The notes under the pieces are model-generated. The model was given only the letters and a program-made list of their open reading frames with translations, ran no database searches and was not told where the DNA came from. A stretch of 64,000 nucleotides of DNA. It comes from Mycolicibacterium confluentis. Its GTDB lineage: Bacteria > Actinomycetota > Actinomycetes > Mycobacteriales > Mycobacteriaceae. The first letter of the stretch is position 1; each line of letters opens with the position of its first letter. This document shows positions 17,300 through 24,526 of this stretch, in pieces. The position numbers and the translations under genes were made by a program. The stretch is taken from the NCBI RefSeq assembly GCF_010729895.1, contig NZ_AP022612.1, forward strand, positions 2,294,001 through 2,358,000, in the 5' to 3' direction.

Positions 17300-17947
17300 C
17301 TACAAAGGCAGGTACGTCAGGTGCCCGTGCCCGGAAGTCGCCTCGACCGCGGCCGCGGTGTCGTTGTTTTCCAACGCCGTCAGGATGGCTCGGTGCCGGG
17401 CGACCCCGTCTTCGCGGTGGTGGTGCCTGGCCTCGCCGCGCAGGTTCGCCGCCATCGGCAGTTGGAGCTTCAACAGAATGGGTTCGAGGGTGATGTCGAG
17501 TTGCCGGTTGGCGGCCAATCCGACGACGGCCGCGTGGAAGGCCCGATGCGCGTCGTCGCGGGCCAGATCGGTGGACGCCGCCTCCATTGCCTTCAGTGCA
17601 GCGTGGACCGGCGCCAACGCGGTCTCTGGATCGGACAGCGGCAACGCCGTCTCGACCGCATGGCGCTCCAGGACTGTCCGCAGTTCGAACAACTGCCGGA
17701 TGTCCTCCGGCGACCATTCGGCGACCCGGGATCCGCGGCGCGGTAGATGCTCCACCAGGCCCTGCTGAGCCAGTTGGCGCAGCGCCTCCCGGAGTGGCGC
17801 ACGACTGATCCCGAAGTCGGCGCACAACTGCTCTTCGACGATCTTGGCGCCCGGAGCCAGGGCACCACTGAGGATCGCGTCGCGCAGGCGGGAGGCTGCG
17901 AGTTCGACGAGGGTGACCGGCAGGTCGGATTCGGGTGCGACAGACAT
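17300..17947 (-). CDS. GntR-family regulator, FCD subfamily
   Basis: 215 aa. N-terminal winged helix-turn-helix (~1-75: LRDAILSGALAPGAKIVEEQ, then FGISRAPLREALRQLAQQGL) followed by an all-helical FCD ligand domain (ELRTVLERHAVE, HRAFHAAVVGLAANR) that usually binds a metal and a carboxylate. It lies 83 bp upstream of the amidase-hydrolase-permease genes on the same strand and probably represses them. The repeat at 17219-17235 is a candidate operator. Confidence 0.85.
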   Translation of the reverse strand: MSVAPESDLPVTLVELAASRLRDAILSGALAPGAKIVEEQLCADFGISRAPLREALRQLAQQGLVEHLPRRGSRVAEWSPEDIRQLFELRTVLERHAVETALPLSDPETALAPVHAALKAMEAASTDLARDDAHRAFHAAVVGLAANRQLDITLEPILLKLQLPMAANLRGEARHHHREDGVARHRAILTALENNDTAAAVEATSGHGHLTYLPL

Positions 17948-18029
17948 TGCGACGAGTCTATGGCCGTCGTGGCAACGATTCTTGGCTGGCTGCGCCTCTC
18001 AGGCGCCGCATCGCGGTAGATTTCAGAGC

Positions 18030-19079
18030 ATGCTCACCGCGGCGTTGCGTGATCTGCAGTGGCGACGCCGTCGCTTTCTGATCGCGATCATCGGCACCGC
18101 ATTCGTGTTCGCGATGACGCTCGTGCTGACCGGTTTGGCCAACGGCTTTCGCGTCGAAGCCCGCAACACCGTCAACTCCTTCGGCGTGGACCACTTTCTG
18201 ATCCAGGCGGGCGCGGTCGGTCCGTTCCTGGGTTCGGTCCCGTTCTCTGCCTCTGAAGTGCGTGCGGTGCAAAGGATTCCGGGTGTTCAGGCTGCTGCCC
18301 CGTTGGTGTACGCGGGCGTCACCGCGCTCGACAACGGGGTTCCTCGGACCATGAACCTGTTCGGCGCCCCCACCGAGGGGCCCGGGATGCCCGTGATGTC
18401 CCAGGGGCGCCCGCCGGCCAACCAGGACGAGATCGCGGTGTCCTCGACGCTGGGCCGCAGCCTCGGTGACGACTTGGAGATCGCCAAGCTTCAATTGAAA
18501 GTGGTCGGGATCGTCGAGAACTCGACGGTGCTGGCCAAACAACCCAACCTGTTCCTCACCGTCGCCGGCGCCCAGCGCCTCGTCTACGGCGGGGAGCCCG
18601 TGGTCTCCTCGATCGGGATCCGGGGTGACCCCGAACGCATACCCGACGGATTCCGGGCCGTGGACCGGCAGAGCGCGATCGACGACATGCTGCGCCCGCT
18701 CAAGGTCGCGGTCGACGCGATCACAGTGATGGCCGTGCTGTTGTGGGTGGTCGCGGCGCTGATCGTGGGCTCGATGATCTACATGTCGGCGCTGGAGAGG
18801 GTGCGCGATTTCGCGGTGTTCAAGGCGGTCGGGGTGCCCACCCGGTCGGTGCTGGCCGGACTGGCGCTGCAGTCCGTGATCGTCGCGACCGTCGCCGCAG
18901 TGCTGGGGGCGCTGCTCTCACTGGTGTTGGCGCCGCTGTTTCCGATGCGGGTCGACATCCCCGACGGGGCTTTCCTCCTTCTGCCCGCGCTGGCGATCCT
19001 GATCGGCCTGGTGGCCAGCGGTGCCGGCCTGCGCCGCGCGGTGACCGTCGATCCGGCCGTGGCATTCGGAGGTCCCTGA
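18030..19079 (+). CDS. FtsX/DevC-type ABC transporter permease (Rv0072-like)
   Basis: 349 aa. TM1 at ~14-36 (FLIAIIGTAFVFAMTLVLTG), a large extracytoplasmic MacB-like domain (~40-230), then three C-terminal TMs (~240-262, 285-310, 315-335) with the FtsX motif VRDFAVFKAVGVPTRS. It resembles M. tuberculosis Rv0072, annotated as a glutamine-transport permease; the topology instead fits the MacB/LolC family, which works on envelope substrates or mechanically. The stop overlaps the ATPase start as TGATG. Confidence 0.85.
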   Translation: MLTAALRDLQWRRRRFLIAIIGTAFVFAMTLVLTGLANGFRVEARNTVNSFGVDHFLIQAGAVGPFLGSVPFSASEVRAVQRIPGVQAAAPLVYAGVTALDNGVPRTMNLFGAPTEGPGMPVMSQGRPPANQDEIAVSSTLGRSLGDDLEIAKLQLKVVGIVENSTVLAKQPNLFLTVAGAQRLVYGGEPVVSSIGIRGDPERIPDGFRAVDRQSAIDDMLRPLKVAVDAITVMAVLLWVVAALIVGSMIYMSALERVRDFAVFKAVGVPTRSVLAGLALQSVIVATVAAVLGALLSLVLAPLFPMRVDIPDGAFLLLPALAILIGLVASGAGLRRAVTVDPAVAFGGP

Positions 19080-20071
19080 TGCGCGACCTGAGCATCCGCG
19101 ACCTCGTTGTCGAATACTCCAGCGGTGGGTACGCGGTCCGTCCGATCAACGGGTTCGACCTCGACGTCGCGGCGAAGTCCCTGGCGATCCTGCTGGGCCC
19201 CAGCGGGTGCGGCAAGACCACACTGCTGTCCTGCATCGGCGGCATCCTCAAACCGACATCGGGTCGAATCCTGTTCGACGACATCGACGTGACTGCCCTG
19301 GATGCCCGCAGCCTGGCGCGCTACCGGCGCTGCAGTGTCGGCATCATCTTCCAGGCGTTCAATCTCGTGCCCAGTCTCAACGCCGCCGAGAACGTCATGG
19401 TCCCCATGCGTGCGGCCGGAATGGGTCGTCGGGAGGCGCGCACGCGGGCCGAAGAACTGCTCTCGCGCGTCGGCCTCGCGGATCGGATGACCCACCGTCC
19501 CGGCGACCTCAGCGGCGGTCAGCAGCAGCGAGTCGCGGTGGCCCGGGCGCTGGCGCTGGATCCGCCGTTGATCCTGGCCGACGAACCCACCGCGCACCTC
19601 GACTTCATCCAGGTCGAGGAGGTGCTGAGGCTGATCCGCGAATTGGCCGACGACGACCGGGTCGTGGTGGTCGCGACCCACGACAGTCGCATGCTGCCGT
19701 TGGCCGACCAAGTGGTGGAGTTGGTGCCGGATGTCGGCACCGCGGACCGCCCACCCGAGACGCTCGAGGTGCCCGCCGGGGACGTGGTGTTCAGGCAGAA
19801 CACCATGGGCGACCTCATCTATGTGGTGTCCAGCGGTGAGTTCGAGATCGTGCGCGAACTCACCGACGGTGACGAGGAACTCGTGTCGACCGCCACGACG
19901 GGGGAGTACTTCGGCGAAATCGGTCCGCTGTTCGGTCTGCCGCGCTCGGCCACCGTGCGCGCCCGCAGCGATGGGACGCTCATCGGCTACACCGTGAAGG
20001 CGTTCCGGGAGCGCCTGGGAAACAACGGGATTCGGGATCTGATCGAGCACCGCCCGCTCGATCCCGACTGA
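19079..20071 (+). CDS. ABC ATPase fused to a cyclic-nucleotide-binding domain (Rv0073-like)
   Basis: 330 aa. ATPase (~1-225): Walker A GPSGCGKTT, signature LSGGQQQRVAVARAL, Walker B PLILADEPTAHLD. Residues ~235-325 form a cNMP-binding domain with an intact phosphate cassette (GEYFGEIGPLFGLPRSATVRA: FGE and RSA present). cAMP could thus gate the transporter directly. It works with the overlapping permease gene; no solute-binding protein is encoded nearby, which argues against amino-acid import. Confidence 0.87.
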   Translation: MRDLSIRDLVVEYSSGGYAVRPINGFDLDVAAKSLAILLGPSGCGKTTLLSCIGGILKPTSGRILFDDIDVTALDARSLARYRRCSVGIIFQAFNLVPSLNAAENVMVPMRAAGMGRREARTRAEELLSRVGLADRMTHRPGDLSGGQQQRVAVARALALDPPLILADEPTAHLDFIQVEEVLRLIRELADDDRVVVVATHDSRMLPLADQVVELVPDVGTADRPPETLEVPAGDVVFRQNTMGDLIYVVSSGEFEIVRELTDGDEELVSTATTGEYFGEIGPLFGLPRSATVRARSDGTLIGYTVKAFRERLGNNGIRDLIEHRPLDPD

Positions 20072-20073
20072 GT

Positions 20074-22041
20074 TCACCGGCGAGCCAGATCGGCCACTGT
20101 GAGCAGGTGCCGCGTGATGGTCTCGGTCTCGGCGAGCAGCACGCGCTGGGCGGTGTCCTGCTTGCCGAGCAGAGTGGCCGCGTCCCGGAGTTGCTGGTCG
20201 GCCTCGGCGAGGTGGCGTGCATCGAGGCTCCACGGCCGCCCGGGCCGCGGCGCCTCGCCGCGAAGTGCATCCACGTAGTCGTCGACGGCCACCACGAATC
20301 GGGGATCCAGGGTGTGGGGTTGCGCGGTGTGCGCTTGATCCTCCAGCGTCGCGCACGCCCCGGTGACGGCATTGAGCGCCGCGCGATACGCCATCAGCCA
20401 TCGGCGGACTTCGGGCGCGTCGGCCCGGGCACTGCCGCTGGTCGCCTCGAACGCCGAGCGCGCGCGGTTGGCGCGCTCCCAGACCGCGGCCAGGGTCTCG
20501 TCGGCGTGGCCCAGTGGGTGCACGAAGGCGCGGATCACCGTGGCGGCATAGTCGATCTCGGCCTTGAGCAGTTCACCGGCGCGCTGTCGCAGTCGGACCA
20601 GAGAGCGGTCGGGCAGGATGACATGGCTGGCCACCGCGAGTCCGCCGCCCACGATGATGGCCACGAGGCGCTGGCTGACGGTGGTGGCGTCGACGGCCCC
20701 GGACACGTCGATCAGGCAGGTCAGGGCGGCCGCAAGCGCGACGGCGAGTGGCACGTAACTGAGGCCCACCACGGCGTACGCCACGGCCACGAACACCACG
20801 GCGAGCATCGCGGCCACCGCGGGCCCGGGGTGCAGGAACGCCGCGACCGCCGAGGCCGCGACGACGCCGGTCGCCGTCCCGGCCACGCGCGCGACACACC
20901 GGGTGTAGGTGTGCGCGGTCTCGGGGCGCAGCACGAGCAGCACCGTCACTGCGATCCAGTAGGCGTTCTGCACCCCGGCGACCGCCATGATGAGCGTGCC
21001 GGCCCCGACCGCCCCGGCCAGTCGCACGGCGTGGCGCAGGATCGGCGAGTTGCCGTACCACTGTGCGGCGATGGTCGTGCGGGCCGCCTGCGTCGCAGAC
21101 AACAGATCACTGTCGCCGAAGTGCACCGCGACGGCCTCGGTCACCTGTTCACGCAGTCGCCCCACCACCGCAGCGACGTTCCCCCTGAGGGCGGCCGATG
21201 CGTCGGTGAGGTGCTGCAGCGCCAATTCGGCATCGGTGCGCGCTGTGTCGCTGTCGGACCCCGAGATCGCCTGCAGGGCATCACCAGTGGCGAGCAGCAC
21301 GGCCCGGAGGTGGGGTGTGTCGGTGTGCGGGCGCAGCGCGTTCAACGTCATCGCAATGCGTTCCGGCAGCCCGTACAACCCGCGGTGCGCGGGTGGCCGG
21401 CGCCGCGCCTGATGTTCGGTCAGCGTCGCGGTTTCGCGGAGTTCGATCAGTGGCGTGGGATCCAGAATCGAGTCGGGGTCGACGGCGAGCCGCCGCGCTC
21501 CCGTGGCGAGCCACCCGTACGCGTCGGTGAGGACGCGCCGCTGTCCTCTCCAGCGCTGGCGGGGCCACGCCGCGACCAGCACGGCCTGGCTCAGGCCGCC
21601 CAGCAGGGCCAGCAGAGCTGCGGTGAGCGCCTCGCGTGGACCGGCGTCGGCCGCGGGCACAGTGACCAGAAGAATGCTCGACGACGCGGCCACCAGTCCG
21701 GCATTGGCGCTGATGGCCCACACCATGCCGGTGACCAGACACCACAGCACCACGGTCACCCCGTACAGGGCGGGGTGCACGGCGGTGAGTTGGCCGACGA
21801 ACGCCGCGAGGGCCATTCCGGCCGACGCGGACACGATCAGCGGAAGCCGGCCGCGTCGGCTGTCCTGCAGGGCCACGGCGCCGGCGATCGCCCCACTGAG
21901 CCCGGCCGCGATCGCGCCTGCGGCGGAGCCGAGCTCGAGTGCCACGAGCACCGACAGCAGGATTCCGAGCAGACTTCGCACCACTTCGCCGACGTACGGC
22001 CACGGCGGCCGCAGGGCGAGGGCCCGCAACATACCTGCCAT
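20074..22041 (-). CDS. FUSC-family integral membrane protein (aromatic acid/fusaric acid exporter-like)
   Basis: 655 aa. Two halves, each with about six closely spaced TMs: N-terminal block from ~15 to 150 (LLGILLSVLVALELG, then AAIAAGLSGAIAGAV) and a second from ~330 to 480 (RLAGAVGAGTLIMAVAGVQN, YWIAVTVLLVLRPETAHTYT). The QNAYWIAVTVLLVLRP stretch is typical of FUSC. The family exports aromatic acids in Gram-negatives; the mycobacterial cargo is unknown. The stop is 2 bp from the convergent ATPase stop. Confidence 0.8.
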   Translation of the reverse strand: MAGMLRALALRPPWPYVGEVVRSLLGILLSVLVALELGSAAGAIAAGLSGAIAGAVALQDSRRGRLPLIVSASAGMALAAFVGQLTAVHPALYGVTVVLWCLVTGMVWAISANAGLVAASSSILLVTVPAADAGPREALTAALLALLGGLSQAVLVAAWPRQRWRGQRRVLTDAYGWLATGARRLAVDPDSILDPTPLIELRETATLTEHQARRRPPAHRGLYGLPERIAMTLNALRPHTDTPHLRAVLLATGDALQAISGSDSDTARTDAELALQHLTDASAALRGNVAAVVGRLREQVTEAVAVHFGDSDLLSATQAARTTIAAQWYGNSPILRHAVRLAGAVGAGTLIMAVAGVQNAYWIAVTVLLVLRPETAHTYTRCVARVAGTATGVVAASAVAAFLHPGPAVAAMLAVVFVAVAYAVVGLSYVPLAVALAAALTCLIDVSGAVDATTVSQRLVAIIVGGGLAVASHVILPDRSLVRLRQRAGELLKAEIDYAATVIRAFVHPLGHADETLAAVWERANRARSAFEATSGSARADAPEVRRWLMAYRAALNAVTGACATLEDQAHTAQPHTLDPRFVVAVDDYVDALRGEAPRPGRPWSLDARHLAEADQQLRDAATLLGKQDTAQRVLLAETETITRHLLTVADLARR

Positions 22042-22064
22042 TATGCGCGGGTAGGTTCACGATC

Positions 22065-22778
22065 GTGGAGAAGGTCATCGTGATCCTGCAACCGCGTGTC
22101 GCCGACGACGGCTGGTGCGACCGACTGCGCGGGCCTGTCGCCGACGCGCTGCTCGATCTCGGACTGCCGGGGCTGGCGGTCAACGTCAAGGATTCGGCGG
22201 TCCGGGATTCCCTGATGACGTTGACCACGCTCGATCTGCCGGTGGCCGGAGTCGTGACCCTCTGGACGCAGCAGTACTACGGCGCCGAGGTTGCCGCCGC
22301 GTTCGAGGTGCTCAGCAACGAATCCGACCGGCTCGCAGGCTATCTGGTGACCGAGTCGGTCCCGCTCGTGCCGCCCGTGCACCTCGGCGGCCGGACGCCC
22401 GGGTTGGCCAACGTCGCACTGCTGCGTCGACCCGACAGTCTCGACGAGGCGACGTGGCTACGCCGTTGGCACGTCGATCACACGCCGGTGGCGATCGCGA
22501 CGCAGGCGACGTTCGGGTATGTGCAGAACACCGTCGTGCGGGCGCTGACGGCGGGTGCGCCCCGAGTGGACGCGATCGTCGAGGAGTTGTTCCCCGCTGC
22601 CGCGGCGACGGACCTGATGGCGTTCTTCGGTGCGGCCGACGACGCCGATCTCAACGATCGGATGCGCCGAATGGTCGCCAGCACTGCGGCGTTCGGTGCC
22701 AACGAGAACGTCGACACGGTGCCGACGAGCCGGTACGTCCTGAGGTCACCGTTCGCGGACACCGCTGCGCTAGGTTGA
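22065..22778 (+). CDS. EthD-domain protein
   Basis: 237 aa from GTG 22065; the open frame extends further upstream but only over the FUSC gene. It contains an EthD-like ferredoxin-fold repeat (VALLRRPDSLDEATWLRRWH, VDHTPVAIATQATFGYVQNT). EthD proteins accompany P450 systems for ether or steroid breakdown, with a poorly known biochemical role. The crotonase gene follows 5 bp later, so the two are one operon and probably act on the same CoA or aromatic pathway. Confidence 0.75.
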   Translation: MEKVIVILQPRVADDGWCDRLRGPVADALLDLGLPGLAVNVKDSAVRDSLMTLTTLDLPVAGVVTLWTQQYYGAEVAAAFEVLSNESDRLAGYLVTESVPLVPPVHLGGRTPGLANVALLRRPDSLDEATWLRRWHVDHTPVAIATQATFGYVQNTVVRALTAGAPRVDAIVEELFPAAAATDLMAFFGAADDADLNDRMRRMVASTAAFGANENVDTVPTSRYVLRSPFADTAALG

Positions 22779-22783
22779 ACCGC

Positions 22784-23539
22784 GTGACGCTCACGATCGC
22801 CGACGAGAACCGGGTCCGGACCATCACGTTGAACCGGCCGGAGGCGCTCAACGCCTTCAACGAGGCGCTCTACGACGCCACGGCCATCGCGATGAAAGAG
22901 GCAGCACAGGATCCGGAGGTGTCGGTCGTCCTGCTCACCGGCGCCGGACGGGCATTCACAGCCGGCACGGATCTGACCGAGATGCAGGCGATGTTCACCG
23001 ACCCGGACTTCACCTTCGGTGAGTACGGGTTCAACGGGCTGATCGATGCGCTCGCCGAGTTCCCCAAACCGTTCATCTGCGCGGTCAACGGTGTCGGCCT
23101 GGGCGCCGGCGCGACGGTCCTGGGGTTCGCGGATCTGGTCTTCATGTCGACCGAGGCCAGGCTGAAGTGTCCGTTCACCTCGCTCGGGGTGGCGCCGGAG
23201 GCCGCGTCGTCGTATCTGCTGCCCCAACTGCTCGGCAGGCAGAACGCCGCGTGGCTGCTGCTGTCCTCCGAATGGGTGGGCGCCGAGGAGGCCAAGCAGA
23301 TGGGCCTGGTGTGGAAGGTGTGCGAACCCGAGGCGCTGCTGCCCGAGGCGCGCAGGCATGCCGAACTGCTGGCCTCACGTCCCCTGGCGAGCCTGATGGC
23401 GGTGAAGAGGACGATGACCGCGCCGTTGCTGGAGGAGATCGCGGCGGCGCGGAAGCGGGAGAACGCGTGCTTTGCGGAACTTCTCGGCGGCGCCGAGAAT
23501 GCGGAGGCGCTCGCCGAATTCAACCAGCGTAGGGCATAA
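22784..23539 (+). CDS. Enoyl-CoA hydratase/isomerase (crotonase fold)
   Basis: 251 aa from GTG. Oxyanion-hole motifs are AFTAGTDL and CAVNGVGLGAGAT; a single catalytic Glu is seen in FTSLGVAPEAASSYLLPQ, as in delta3-delta2 enoyl-CoA isomerases, rather than the two glutamates of true hydratases. It probably shifts or hydrates a double bond during acyl-CoA degradation. Cotranscribed with the EthD gene. Confidence 0.8.
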   Translation: MTLTIADENRVRTITLNRPEALNAFNEALYDATAIAMKEAAQDPEVSVVLLTGAGRAFTAGTDLTEMQAMFTDPDFTFGEYGFNGLIDALAEFPKPFICAVNGVGLGAGATVLGFADLVFMSTEARLKCPFTSLGVAPEAASSYLLPQLLGRQNAAWLLLSSEWVGAEEAKQMGLVWKVCEPEALLPEARRHAELLASRPLASLMAVKRTMTAPLLEEIAAARKRENACFAELLGGAENAEALAEFNQRRA

Positions 23540-23546
23540 GAGGAAG

Positions 23547-23735
23547 TTAGCTGGCCACGGTGACGCTGAGTCGCGCCGACTCGGCTTCGATGATGGCCCG
23601 GACTGTGTGACGGCACCTGCCGCAGTCGGTGCCGGCCCCGCACGCCTGGGCGACCTGCTTGGAAGTGCAGGCTCCCTTGTGCACGGCGTCGGCGACTTCG
23701 TGGCTGGTCGCCCCGGTGCAGAGGCACACGTACAT
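23547..23735 (-). CDS. bfd: Bacterioferritin-associated ferredoxin (Bfd), [2Fe-2S]
   Basis: 62 aa. The Bfd cluster ligands follow C4-x-C6-x31-C38-x2-C41 (MYVCLC ... TDCGRC). Bfd donates electrons to bacterioferritin to release stored iron. It is divergent from bfrA, and a strong IdeR box (15 of 19) lies 44-62 bp upstream of its start, as expected for a gene induced by iron starvation. Confidence 0.9.
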   Translation of the reverse strand: MYVCLCTGATSHEVADAVHKGACTSKQVAQACGAGTDCGRCRHTVRAIIEAESARLSVTVAS

Positions 23736-23778
23736 CTATGCAGCCTCCTTTTGGGCGTCATCGCCGAACCGGCTCATG

Positions 23779-23797
23779 GTTGGTGAGTCTAACCTAA
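23779..23797 (-). promoter_or_regulatory. IdeR box upstream of bfd
   Basis: On the bfd strand TTAGGTTAGACTCACCAAC matches 15 of 19 consensus positions. Its place just upstream of bfd fits iron-dependent repression. Confidence 0.85.
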
Positions 23798-23811
23798 CTC
23801 CACCGGGATTG

Positions 23812-23850
23812 TTAGGGCAGCCTGCCCCTCATTTCGTGAGGCTTACCTAC
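23812..23850 (+). promoter_or_regulatory. Tandem IdeR-like boxes upstream of bfrA
   Basis: Two adjacent 19-mers, TTAGGGCAGCCTGCCCCTC (23812-23830, 11 of 19) and TTTCGTGAGGCTTACCTAC (23832-23850, 14 of 19), start 20 bp apart and about 145-180 bp before bfrA. In M. tuberculosis, tandem boxes placed upstream let IdeR activate the ferritin genes when iron is plentiful; the same layout is inferred here. The rest of the gap up to 23993 shows only the bfrA Shine-Dalgarno. Confidence 0.65.
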
Positions 23851-23993
23851 CCGCCAGAGTTTGCGGTGCCGCGGCGATTTGCCGTGCTCTCGGGCCGGAT
23901 CTGGGCTACATTCGAAGGACGCAGCAGCGACATTCAGCCCACGTCCACTGCGGTTTTCACCGCTGACAGCCCATGCTCTGACGAGGAGTGCTC

Positions 23994-24473
23994 ATGCTAG
24001 GCGATCCAGAGGTTTTGAAGTTGCTCAACGAGCAGCTGACCAGTGAACTGACGGCAATCAATCAATATTTCCTGCACTCGAAGATGCAGGACAACTGGGG
24101 TTTCACCGAGTTGGCCGCGCACACCCGCGCTGAGTCCTTCGATGAGATGCGTCATGCGGAGGCCATCACCGACCGCATCCTGCTGCTCGACGGTCTGCCC
24201 AACTATCAGCGCCTGTTCTCCCTGCGGGTCGGTCAGACGCTGCGCGAGCAGTTCGAAGCGGACCTGGCGATCGAGAAAGAGGTGCTTGAGCGCCTGCGAC
24301 CAGGGGTGATCATGTGTCGCGAGAAGCAGGACAGCACCAGCGCGTCGCTGCTCGAGGGCATCATCGCGGACGAGGAGAGCCACGTCGATTACCTCGAGAC
24401 GCAGTTGGAGCTCATGGACAAGCTCGGTGAGCAGCTCTACGCGGCGCAGTGTGTGTCGCGGCCGCCCAGCTGA
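23994..24473 (+). CDS. bfrA: Bacterioferritin BfrA (heme-containing iron store)
   Basis: 159 aa, full length for Bfr. Ferroxidase ligands are all in place: E18, E51, H54, E94, E127, H130; the heme ligand is M52. It forms a 24-mer that oxidises and stores iron. ATG 23994 is chosen because GAGGAG lies ~8 nt upstream. It is collinear with Rv1876-Rv1879 (bfrA, MFS, glnA3, amidohydrolase). Confidence 0.95.
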   Translation: MLGDPEVLKLLNEQLTSELTAINQYFLHSKMQDNWGFTELAAHTRAESFDEMRHAEAITDRILLLDGLPNYQRLFSLRVGQTLREQFEADLAIEKEVLERLRPGVIMCREKQDSTSASLLEGIIADEESHVDYLETQLELMDKLGEQLYAAQCVSRPPS

Positions 24474-24526
24474 CTTGCTTTCATAGCTCCGCTAACAAAA
24501 TCGTTGGCCGTGGGTATACACCGGGC

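Noticed and set aside
18779..20401. 540-codon open frame antisense to the ABC genes
   Set aside because: Shadow of the permease and ATPase; no recognisable domain and Arg/His/Asp-rich composition.
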